Origin: Linyphia triangularis
Lineage: Eukaryota > Arthropoda > Arachnida > Araneae > Linyphiidae
Assembly: GCA_963978545.1 (NCBI GenBank)
Contig: OZ021732.1
Coordinates: 43,534,059 to 43,598,058 of the forward strand
Reading direction: 5' to 3'
Length of the DNA stretch: 64,000 nucleotides
Made by a program: the position numbers and the translations under genes. Shown one piece after another: positions 26,182-35,600 of this stretch. Every line of letters begins with the position of its first letter. Position 1 is the first letter of the stretch. The notes beneath the pieces are model-generated. The model made no database searches. It was not told the origin of the DNA and saw only the letters and a program-made list of their open reading frames with translations.

Positions 26182-27171
26182 ATATTGCAGTCAATTATTG
26201 TTTGCCAAATGTTTATTTTTAAGAATGCAAAAATTAACTATTCTAGTTGCACCACTATTTGTAAAATATCAGTGGAACTTAAGAGAGGAGGCAGCCTCTC
26301 CCCCTATAAAATTTTTAAAGGTAAGGCACAAAAGGGAAATTTCGATAATTAATCACTTATAATTCATTTTTTTAATCAAAAAATAGTTTAATTCGGTGTT
26401 TATTATGGAGTTATTTAGATGCTTGATGACACTTGAAATATTTTAGTTGCACTTTATACGTAGAGAGGTTCCCATATGCACGATTTCTCCTCAGGGACTC
26501 ATATTAACATATTTAGGGGCCAAAAACTCAATTGTAGAGAATCATTTATTACTATAGTTGTCAAATGATATTTAAGTGTTCAGTCACTGCACTTGACGGG
26601 GCCTTAAAACTTCAAAATTGTGCCTATAATCATCAACATTGGAATAAATTTTGTAAGGCCCCTACATGTAAAAATGTTTAACTTGAAAATTTTGAATTTA
26701 TGTGAAGTTTTTTTTGTATTACATTTTATAAATACTTTGCACTAATCTATTAATTAATCCTACTTAATTATTGAAATGATGAAGCACATAAAGCCCACAC
26801 ATAATTCAAATATGTTCTATCACCCAAATTGTTATCAAGAACTGCTTATGACTCCTGGAAATATTTAAGTATAATAACTTATTACAAATCCAAATTGAAA
26901 AACTTGCTTTAAGTTAAAAAAAAAATGTATGTCGAGTATGTTGAAGGTGCCAATTGTTTTTTCGTCCCTGTCTTAGCAGTTTTATACAGAGAAATACCAT
27001 TTTCTCTTCAAATTTTAAATTCATTTATTCATTTTTTAGAAATTTTTTGGAAACCGTACAACTATAATCAGAAAAGAGGATGTTGAATTAAGACTTTCGT
27101 ATTACACATGACTTTGCAGTAAATTAAAAAAGGATATCATGACTATCACATTAATATACAAAATAAAAAAA
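26182..27171. other. A+T-rich DNA, no gene secured
   Basis: A short stretch 27038-27108 (after TTTTTTAG) is open and protein-like (KFFGNRTTIIRKEDVELRLS), ending in TGA. It could be a terminal exon scrap but is too short to support. Otherwise nothing. Confidence 0.3.
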
Positions 27172-27420
27172 GGGGTCCTGGTAGCCTAATGAATTATGAC
27201 TTCGAGTTTGTGATGGAAGACTCGCAAGTTCGGTCTGGCCTCACCGAATAACGGTGTGTATATTAATGAGGGCTAGTGAACATAAATCCATTGTAACCTC
27301 TATACTCTATTGCTGTTGTGTTGGGATTAAGGTGAGAAGTGCTCACTCAGATATTTACTTCATTATTTGATCAGAGGTCATTGTAGCAGAAATAGGTGAC
27401 CAGAATAGATTTCCCAAATA
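27172..27420 (+). mobile_element. tRNA-derived SINE-like element
   Basis: It begins GGGGTCCTGGTAGCC. A pol III A-box-like TAGCCTAATGA lies at 27182-27192 and a B-box-like AAGTTCGGTCT at about 27226-27236, spaced as in a tRNA. CTCACCGAATAACGGTGTG follows. The tail (ATTAAGGTGAGAAGTGCTCACTC and on) is tRNA-unrelated. No clear target duplication, so the 3' limit is approximate. It is not a functional tRNA because the acceptor stem is not closed. Confidence 0.6.
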
Positions 27421-28048
27421 TTCAAACAAAAATATAAATATATATGATACAATTGTCAAATTAAAGGTATTATCGTTGTTCTACAACTTGCAAGAATTTA
27501 ATTAGAAATATTATATAACGAATACACCCTGAGCCTGATGCAAATACTCGTAAGAAATATGCTGATAAATCGTTCAACTGAGGAAGGACTATTTATAAAA
27601 AAATTGTGATTGTGGTAGACATACATTTGTTCTTTTTGTATTCCTTTTGTAATAATTTTTGTTACCTCGCAAATTCTGAAAACTGGATATCTGCTCTCTG
27701 ACTGACAAAAAAATGTATATTAATAAATAAACATTCTATGTGGAACACTTCAAAATAACAATGAAAATCATTGCTCTTTAACTCATGCCCTGTATCTGTA
27801 CTTGTCTCTGGAGAAATCGGTGATGCAATTGCCCAGGCCACAGGAGACAAGTTTGGAATGTTTTATGTGCAGAAAAATGGTAGTAAAGAAATTATCTGTT
27901 GATTATACTTGATTTCTTAAATTTAAATTTATTTGTATTCTGTTTTGCTTCTACTAAAATTATTGTTACATTATTGTGACATACCTAGTTTTATCATTGT
28001 ACATTGTTGTCTCTGTATTATTCCGATTGTCTGTGGACCCAGACGAAT
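27421..28048. other. No secure gene; one ambiguous exon-like stretch
   Basis: Around 27776-27900 two + frames are open and protein-like: one has GEIGDAIAQATGDKFGMFYV, the other LPRPQETSLECFMCRKM. Both could join an AG at about 27810 and a GTAGTA donor at about 27878. I cannot tell which, if either, is coding. Confidence 0.25.
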
Positions 28049-28064
28049 GGTCCTTTTCAGGGCC
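28049..28064 (+). terminator. Histone-type 3' stem-loop without a histone gene
   Basis: GGTCCTTTTCAGGGCC fits the 16-base consensus for replication-dependent histone mRNA 3' ends (GGYYYTTHTHARRRCC) at every position: 6-bp stem with one G-T pair, loop of four. No histone reading frame lies upstream, and the usual purine-rich U7 site (AAAGA-type) is not obvious downstream. It is either a remnant or chance. Confidence 0.35.
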
Positions 28065-28499
28065 AAAGTCTGACAACTCTTCTTGACTTACTGACTATTT
28101 AATGCTTGTTTTAAAAGAAAATTTCCCTGCCCATTTATTTTTCAAGATATTATTTTGAATCTGTGATAATTTCATATCTTTTTGAATGTTTTAAGTTTTT
28201 CATGAGTACCTACTTGCTTGTTCTAAAAAATGTTTGGAGGAATTTAAATACCCTATTCCTATGCATTCATTTTAAGTATTTAGAGGATATGCAACTATTC
28301 CTTCCTCTCATTATTTTTAGGGATTTATTTGGACTTCACTCTCCAATTTTATTATATTACTACCTGCATGAACTCCCATTGTCAAGGACAAGGTTGCAAC
28401 CCCCTCCCCCCCATCATTACATAAAACAATTTAAAGTACCTTTTCCCCTGTTTATTCACATATCCAAAAATATTTATATATCCCGGACCCCCAATTCCC

Positions 28500-28980
28500 C
28501 ATCGATATCACCCCTCCAAAATTAATTTCCCCATCAATACAGTCATTCCAAAATCCAATTTTCCTTTAATACTGCTACTCCAAAATCTATTTCCCTATCA
28601 ATACCCTCCCTCCAAAATTCATTTTTCCTTCAATACTGCTATTCTAAAATTTATTTCCTTATCAATACCACCATTCCAAAATTCATTTTCCCTTTAATAC
28701 TGCTATGCCAAAATATATTTCCCTATCATTACCCTCCCTCCAAAATTTATTTCCCCATCAATACCACCATTCCAAAATCCATTTTTCCTTCAATACTGCT
28801 ATTCCAAAATATATTTCTCTATCATTACCCTCCCTCCAAAATTTATTTCCCTATCAATACCACCATTCCAAAATCCATTTTTCTTTCAATACTGCTATTC
28901 CAAAATATATTTCCCTATCATTACCCTCCCTCCAAAATTTATTTCCCCATCAATACCACCCATTCCAAAATCTATCTGTG
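28500..28980 (+). repeat. Minisatellite of 32-bp units in 96-bp higher-order repeats (left arm)
   Basis: Units begin CCAAAAT(A/T/C)(C/T)ATTT and come in three types: one ending CCCTCCCT, one ending AATACCACCATT, one ending AATACTGCTATT. The TACTGCTAT motif recurs at exactly 96 bp (28701, 28797, 28893), which is three 32-bp units. Proline/serine/tyrosine-rich open frames here simply translate the repeat and are not genes. Confidence 0.9.
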
Positions 28981-29005
28981 TAAGAAAACCATTGCATCTT
29001 ATAAT

Positions 29006-29105
29006 GCAGTGTTCCCAGGTGGTCACCATCCAAAGGACTGACCGCTCACGGTGATGCTTTACTTCGGTGATAGAACAAGAACCGGTGTGTTCTTCTCGGT
29101 ATGAA
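29006..29105 (-). pseudogene. 5S rRNA-derived sequence
   Basis: Read on the minus strand, it contains CACACCGGTTCTTGTTCTATC, CACCGAAGTAAAGCATCACCG, GAGCGGTCAGTCCTTTGGATGG and TGACCACCTGGGAACACTG in the order and spacing of eukaryotic 5S rRNA from about base 20 to base 105. These cover the internal pol III control region, including the C-box. The first ~20 bases and the closing 3' stem are missing or replaced by element sequence, and single-base gaps occur (GGATGG-TGACC). So it is a pseudogene or the head of a 5S-derived SINE, not a working 5S gene. It sits in the spacer of the palindrome. Confidence 0.85.
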
Positions 29106-29209
29106 ACCATACAAACATAAATAAAGCTGAAGACCTCTCGCTACCTCATTGGTGGCACTCTCCAAGATTTGAAAACTATATTATAAGATGCAATGGTTTT
29201 CTTACACAG

Positions 29210-29600
29210 ATAGATTTGGGAATGGTGGTATTGATGGGGAAATAAATTTTGGAGGGAGGGTAAAGATAGGGAAATATATTTTGGAATAGCAGTATTGAAG
29301 GAAAAATGGATTTTGGAATGGTGGTATTGATGGGGAAATAAATTTTGGAGGAAGGGTAATGATAGGGAAATATATTTTGGCATACCAATATTAAAGGCAA
29401 AATGAATTTTGGAATGGTGGTATTGATAAGGAAATAAATTTTAGAATAGCAGTATTGAAGGAAAAATGAATTTTGGAGGGAGAGTATTGATAGGGAAATA
29501 GATTTTGGAATAGCAGTATTAAAGGAAAAATGGATTTTGGAATGACTGTATTGATGGGGAAATTAATTTTGGAGGGGTGATATCGATGGGGAATTGGGGG
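29210..29600 (-). repeat. Minisatellite of 32-bp units, inverted copy (right arm)
   Basis: The same CCAAAAT..ATTT units as the left arm, on the opposite strand. The array is slightly shorter, so the arms are not equal in length and have changed by unit gain or loss. Confidence 0.9.
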
Positions 29601-29712
29601 TCCGGGATATATAAATATTTTTAGATTTGTGAATAAACAGGGAAAAAGATACATTAAATTGTTTTATGTAACGATGGGGGGAGGGGGAAGGGGTTGCAAC
29701 CTTGTCCCTGAC

Positions 29713-30763
29713 ATATAAATTTTCACACCGGAAATTGTATTATTATACTTAACCAATTATGAAGTGAAATGTAAAAGACACATATTATTTTAAGAACTTT
29801 TGCTAGCTTCTCTTGATGGTGAGAAAGTAATCTTTCTTGTTGAATTCTTAGATAGGTTGGAATAATGGAAGAGTGTGACAGGGTTTTTGATTTTGAAAAA
29901 AAAAATTATGATTTTATCGTTTGTTTCTGATTTCGAAACAAATAACATATGCCCTGCTAAAAATTTCAAACTATTATTATGAGGATTTAAAATTGTTATT
30001 CGTATTAAATAGAAATTTCAAATTGACTCTTTTATCTAGACAAGCATAGTTGATTGTTTTCCCATAAAATATTTCTTTAGTGCAGGTCTTGGAGAAAATT
30101 GAGAATTCATTCACATTATGTGTTTGATAATGCAAAAAAAGTCAATGTTTCAAGAACTGATCCCGCTAATATCGAGGAACTACTTCCTCACTTAATTTAT
30201 GTTACAAAATATTGCACACATTCTATAAAAAAAATTAAATATTCAGAAGGTAAAATCAACACTTGAGTATATTTTAACATCCAGAAATGGAAATGTAAGA
30301 ATATACATATAGATACAATCATGATTTTCAATGGGTATTCAAGTTTTCAGAGTAATCTTTTAAATGTGTTCAGGGTTGTTTAAAAAATATAAAATTAAAG
30401 GCTAATATTCAAAATTAATTCTGATTATCGCTTATTTCTTGGTATTTTCTCAAATGAATTTTTAAATTAATACCCTTCGTGTTGTTAAATTAGTAGCTAT
30501 AATCTTCATAATTTGATTTACTTTTGTGTTAATATATAGGGAGCTGTTAAACAAATACGGACTTGACGCCTAATTAGTTTCTTATAGAAATCAAAATAAG
30601 CATTATTTTGTACTACTTTTAGAGCCGCTTTGAAATGAAAATATTTCGGAGGCAAATAAAGACGGGTTGAATTTTGTAGCCTCCGAATAACTTGTTCTTT
30701 TGAATATGTATTGTATGCCTCATTTTATAGCAATTTTATATTTTTAGGGCTTTTTAACAAGTA
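29713..30763. other. A+T-rich DNA, no gene seen
   Basis: Nothing recognised. Confidence 0.4.
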
Positions 30764-30928
30764 TCATCTGAAGTTTCTTGGGGTGACCGGTACGGTAAAC
30801 CATGTCTATTCTTATGCAAGATACAGGTGGAAGATCCAGACAGGACAGCCTCTATCTGGAAATTCTTGCAAATTTACGCAGAAAACAAAGTTGCAGAGAA
30901 AAAAATAAAAATGTTAAAAAAAATTTAG
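30764..30928 (+). other. Exon-like open frame ending in TAG, unrecognised
   Basis: From an AG at 30760-30761 the frame reads 54 codons (SSEVSWGDRYGKPCLFLC..., then EDPDRTASIWKFLQIYAENK..., basic C-terminus) to TAG 30926-30928. AATAAA follows at about 31024. The tryptophan/aromatic-rich composition is unlike the surrounding noise, so this may be a last exon, perhaps of the gene starting at 21284. A competing frame (HLKFLGVTGTVNHVYSYARY) is also open, and I know no family for either. Confidence 0.3.
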
Positions 30929-31259
30929 AACAAACAAGCTCAAGGCCCAACAGGGTTGGTTGAGTAAAAAATACTTATCCTAAAAATGATTATCCTAATG
31001 TAAAATAGTGTTAAGTACATATTAATAAAAATTATTTGTATGATAATTGTGTCAAAGTTATTGGTTCTCTTTTATACACAGTAAAATAGAATGTAATACT
31101 TTTCCTAGGTTTTATTAGATTTCTAAAAATTCCTTTTGAGGTCTATTAAAATATGTTTTTAAAAAATATTGTGGAAGTTTTGTCAAAAAAAACTTCTACA
31201 TATTTTAAAATTATTTGTGGTTTACCTTTTAGGTTTATTTTAATGTACTTCATTGACAG

Positions 31260-31898
31260 ATGTTCGAGGAAACTGTAGGTAATTACGTTATTGAAAGGTA
31301 TTCTAGAAAAAACCATTCAGGTTTATATAGAATACCTCCTTAAAAAGTATTCTAAAAAACCGTTTAGGTTTTTATAAAATACCTTATTAAAAGGTATTCT
31401 ATTGAAACTGTTAAGGTTTTTATAAAATACCTTGTTGGAAGGTATTCTAGGAAACCTTTTAGGTTTATATAAAATACCTTGTTGGAAGGTATTCTAGGAA
31501 ACCGTTTAGGTATATATAAAATACCTTGTTGGAAGGTATTCTAGGAAACCGTTTAGGTATATATAAAATACCTTGTTGAAAGGTATTCTAGGAAACCGTT
31601 TAGGTTTATATAAAATACCTTGTTGGAAGGTATTTTAGGAAACCGTTTAGGTATATATAAAATACCTTGTTGAAAGGTATTCTAGGAAACCGTTTAGGTT
31701 TACATAAAATACCTTGTCGAAAGGTATTCTAAGAAACCGTTTAGGTTTATATAAAATACCTTGGGACAGGTATTATGGAAAACCTGTTTAAGGTTTTAAT
31801 CTGACACCATTTAGTAGGTAAAAATACCTTAATAAAATACTTAATAAATACCTCGAGAAAATACCTTAAAAATACCTTAGGATTTTAGTAAGGGTGGT
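31260..31898. repeat. 47-bp tandem array with AGGTATT/AATACCT palindromic units
   Basis: Units of the type AAGGTATTCTAGGAAACCGTTTAGG followed by TATATAAAATACCTTGTTGG repeat at exactly 47 bp (ggtatt at 31441, 31488, 31535 and so on), about ten copies from about 31290 to 31765. Each unit can fold on itself. The block ends with ACCTTAAAAATACCTTAGG then ATTTTAGTAAGGG at 31898, the inverse of the start of the 19873 array. Confidence 0.9.
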
Positions 31899-31929
31899 TT
31901 TGAGCCACGTTATTTTCAATCAAAATTGC

Positions 31930-32400
31930 TGTTTATGCCTTCTAAACATTCCAACCTAGAACATTCTTGTTCAAATTCGATAAAGGTGTAAAAAGTTGAA
32001 AATCAAATGTCTGTAACTCTAAATTATATTCCAGTGAGATTTGCCCATCAACGACTCTTTCTCACCTGTTTCCCTCACAAGAAAAGATAATGTAATAATT
32101 ATTAAAAAATGTAACTCCAACTTCGTCATTTCTGCTATGGTTTCTTTTCTTTTTTCTTTTTAACCAATGTAGCAATTATTGCCAAAATGGGGAAAAATAT
32201 TGAAAATATAAAAGCAAAATCTTCAAGTTTCAGAAATCCAAATGTGAGCATCTAGAAAAACAAAACTCTCCTAATCCAATAATCACTCAATTACTTACTT
32301 AGCAAATTGAAATGCTGTAACTAGTAATAAAGTGTAATTCAAACTTGTGCGATGTTTTACACCTTTAGTTTCATGTATAAAATTCGTAAAAAGTTTGACA
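31930..32400. repeat. Unclassified interspersed repeat, copy 3
   Basis: Shares the AACGACTCTTTCTCACCTGTTT, AAAAGATAATGTAATAATTATT and TGTGCGATGTTTTACACC blocks with 15771-16510. It lies just upstream of the ORC2 start, so it may contribute to or disrupt that promoter. Confidence 0.5.
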
Positions 32401-32599
32401 TCAGAAGTTTTTTTCAGAGCTGTGACATCATCATACCTAAAACATATATATTTCTCATGTCAGCATATTTTTAAATTTTCTCTTGGCAACACTCTAACTA
32501 CGCGGCTAGAATGAAAATAAATAAACAATGTTTGTTCGAATTTTTGGAAGCCAAATTTAAATCTTTTATTCCGCTTCTTTTTTTACTTAATCCTTCAAA

Positions 32600-32675
32600 A
32601 TGTCAAAAAATAGAAACTTAAATTTCAAATCTCCTTCTAGATCGGCTAAAAAAAAAACAGCCTCTAAAAAATCTC
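32600..32675 (+). CDS. ORC2: ORC2 exon 1
   Basis: ATG with A at -3 (TCAAAATGT); in-frame TAA 12 bases upstream. 25 lysine/serine-rich codons, end AATCTC|GTAGGT, phase 1. A weaker alternative donor lies four bases downstream, but only this one joins exon 2 in frame. Confidence 0.8.
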
Positions 32676-35600
32676 GTAGGTTTTTCTGTTCTTGCAAGTT
32701 TTGTAATTTCAGATTCAATATTCTGATTTTATACTAAATCATATAATCATTTGTCGTTGTGGATACTTCTAAATTTTGTTAAAAATTAAGCCCCTAAATT
32801 TATTTTGAATTTTTTTATCTTTTTACTTTTCCCTTTGTTGATAAGTAATATTTTGAAGTTGAATTATAACGTTTCATAGTTATTTGTCGTTAATTTCTTA
32901 TTCGACAAATTCTCATAACGTTATTCAAACATTATATATTTTGTAAAAATTTTTAGGATTTTTGGTTCATGAATTATATTGCTTTCATTTGTTTCAGTGA
33001 GGACAAAAGAAGACATATTATGTGCTCCTATAAAGACAACTATTACTTCTTCAGAAAATTTTGAAGACTATCAACCTTCTGCTGGTTTGTATTGATACTC
33101 TAGAATTTTTGAAAAACAAAACACTCATTGGAGTACCCAAAATGGATTTAAAGAGCCATATATTCCACCCTATAAGTTACTTTTAGCAGTATATACATAC
33201 ATATATTAACATGTACATATCTATTAACCTGTCAATCATTGCTGAGGCAAAAATTTTGTCAAACGAGTCCCCTTAATCTGTCAAAACAGTCAAGCCAGAT
33301 GAATTGGTTCAGCTGATGTCTGCCATACAGTTGAGGCATTTCATGGGAATCCCTGACATTGATCTGGAGCTCTAAGGAGGCCAGGCAGTTAGAACTTTTT
33401 GTTGCTAATGATCGATGGGTTAATACGCAAGTACGCTAAAACTGTGTCGTAAGGTTTTCAGGATTGGGGTTGCTTCTGTATTAAAAGTAGCAGGGATCGA
33501 ATTAATTTTTTTTTTGTCCAAGTGCAAAGTTTGCATTCCAGACTTTTATTTGGAGTGTAAATTATTTACTTAGAGTGCAATAGATGGTAACCTTTTAAAA
33601 CTTTACTTTTTAAAAACATGCTCATGAAAAACCAGCAATGAGCATGTACTTACCTGGCCGCCATTCAATATCTCTTGACAGGCTCAAACTTGAATGCAGT
33701 AACTAATGCCCGAGTATTTTATATTCCTTACGACAAACTTACTGATTCTGATGTGGTTATTTTGAAGTTATAATAAATTAGGAGTTTGATTCAAACCTCC
33801 ACAAAGTGTTGTCAGTTGCTGATTGCTTTAAATTATTAAAAAAATTGTGTAATAAATATTACTTCTGCATTGCTTTAGCCATTTTTGAAATCTGGAACAG
33901 GCTGAACTGGAGTGCATACTGTGCACCCCATTGCTCAGTTTGAAATGCTAATAACTATTTTGGAGTGCAAATTGCACCTTTTCATCTGATTAGTTTGATC
34001 CCTGAAGTCGTATAATGTCACTTAGGTCTTCAATCTTACATTAGTGTTGGTGTGAGGTAGTTATTGACCAATGGGAAATATTTTTAATTTATATTATTTC
34101 ATTATAAAATTATATTTGGTTGTGCTTGTGTAGAGTGTATATACATTAATGTCAATAATATTTTAATGCTTTACGAGTATAATTCAATTTCTATATATAA
34201 ACTTTTAAATCAGTTTTAAATTATATTAATGGTGACAAAACGCTGAAAATTTCCAAAAGTAGTTTTAACATATCAGAGATTTTAACCCACTGACTGTCAT
34301 GGGAATGGGCGAAATTCTACAGTTGTTTTCTCTGCAATGATTTTAAATTATATTTCTAATTCAAATACATAAATTTTTTTAATCATCTTGTATTTATTTT
34401 GTTTTCGATAGGTTATAAAGTATCATCCTAATAAAAATATTTTATTTAAAATTTTTAAAATGTTGCGTATTGCTGGAAAAAGTGGAGATCAAATGACGTA
34501 TATATACGTGCATGACCGTCAGTGTGTTAAGAACACAATTGAATAAATTTATAGATATAATAGTAATAATTTATAGGGATAATACTAGTAATAATTTAAA
34601 GGTATAATTGCTCGTATTAAATTGATTTGTAAATTGCTGATTATTCTAAAATATGTTTACATAAGACAGTTTTTAGTTTATATAATAATTTTGTTTATAT
34701 ATGTGGGAGTAGACGATCAGAGAAGGGACACTTGCTGAGTGTAGAATCCAGCTTTAATGAATCCTTACTGCCTCTTATCTCATACTACATTAGGCACAAG
34801 CGCCTTTCTTACGTATATTCACATCGAGAATGTTCAGTGATCTGTCTCTTTCATCAGAATGAGGAATACCTCCCTCTGCCGCTAGGAGTTGCCACGAGGG
34901 GTTCTCTAGTGGTGCGCCCCCTATCTCCACACTCGGTCATCTTGACGAACTATGTCCTCATGGTTTATGTCTGAAGTTATCTGAAATAGAAAAACACAAG
35001 GAAAGAAATATGCACAGATACTATGATTGTCACATCTATGATCGTTTTTGATTGGTGTCTCTTTGTAATGGCCAAAAAATTTTGCTCGCTGAGTGTAAAC
35101 TTTAAATGTTCTGGGTTTTTTGCGTCTTTTCTTAAACTGTTTGAGGCTCTTCTTATTCACTGAGGTTTCTTCAGTATTCTTACTTGCATCTGATAATGAT
35201 CTCTTCTTTTTATGTTTTTCCTTCACATCCTTCTGTTCATCTTTTTTGGTTTCATCTTGTTGAAGGTTTATCTTCATCTTTGAAATTTCTGCATTTTGAA
35301 GTTTCATTCTATGCTGAATATGTTCAACGAGAGTAGAATCTTCCTTCATTGCTCTAACTTGTTTAGTTATCTTCACATCCATTTCCTTTACTTCTTTTTG
35401 TCTGGAACATAATTCTCTTTTCAATCCAATGCTGTGATTTTTCTCCTTTAGCTGTCTTTTTAAGTTTACTCCTTCTTCTAAACTTAAGACTGAGGGTTGC
35501 AAGACTTTATTAGTGGCACTCAACTCACATTTTCCATAAGTTTGGCATCGTTGATCTAACTGTTCTTGTAGTAACTTGGCTATTTTCAATTCATTTTTAA

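Larger units (their letters stand above)
28381..29712. mobile_element. Large fold-back element: minisatellite arms around a 5S rRNA-derived core
   Basis: The outer ends are inverted repeats: GTCAAGGACAAGGTTGCAAC at 28381 and GTTGCAACCTTGTCCCTGAC ending at 29712. Inward, the sequence mirrors itself step by step: a CCCCTCCCCCC/GGGGGGAGGGGG block, the TTATGTAA/TTACATAA and TAAACAGGG blocks, TCCCGGACCCCCAATTCCCC, then tandem repeats, then AAGAAAACCATTGCATCTTATAAT (ending at about 29006) against its complement starting at about 29183. The arms are about 625 and 530 bp, the spacer about 175 bp. Terminal CAGGGAC-type ends suggest a hAT-like or Foldback-like element. I see no target duplication and no transposase. 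Confidence 0.85.

Noticed and set aside
27172..27245. Functional tRNA gene
   Set aside because: A and B boxes are present but the acceptor stem does not pair and the sequence continues into a SINE body.
29006..29105. Functional 5S rRNA gene
   Set aside because: The 5' end and the closing stem are missing and small gaps occur, so only a derived sequence is claimed.
28500..29600. CRISPR-like array (regular repeats)
   Set aside because: Units are contiguous without unique spacers and the host is a eukaryote.
28163..29654. Several proline/tyrosine/serine-rich frames on both strands that look like a repetitive secreted or silk-like protein
   Set aside because: The 96-bp period is a multiple of three, so the minisatellite stays open in any frame lacking a stop; the palindrome produces mirror frames. 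No start, signal peptide or splice context.
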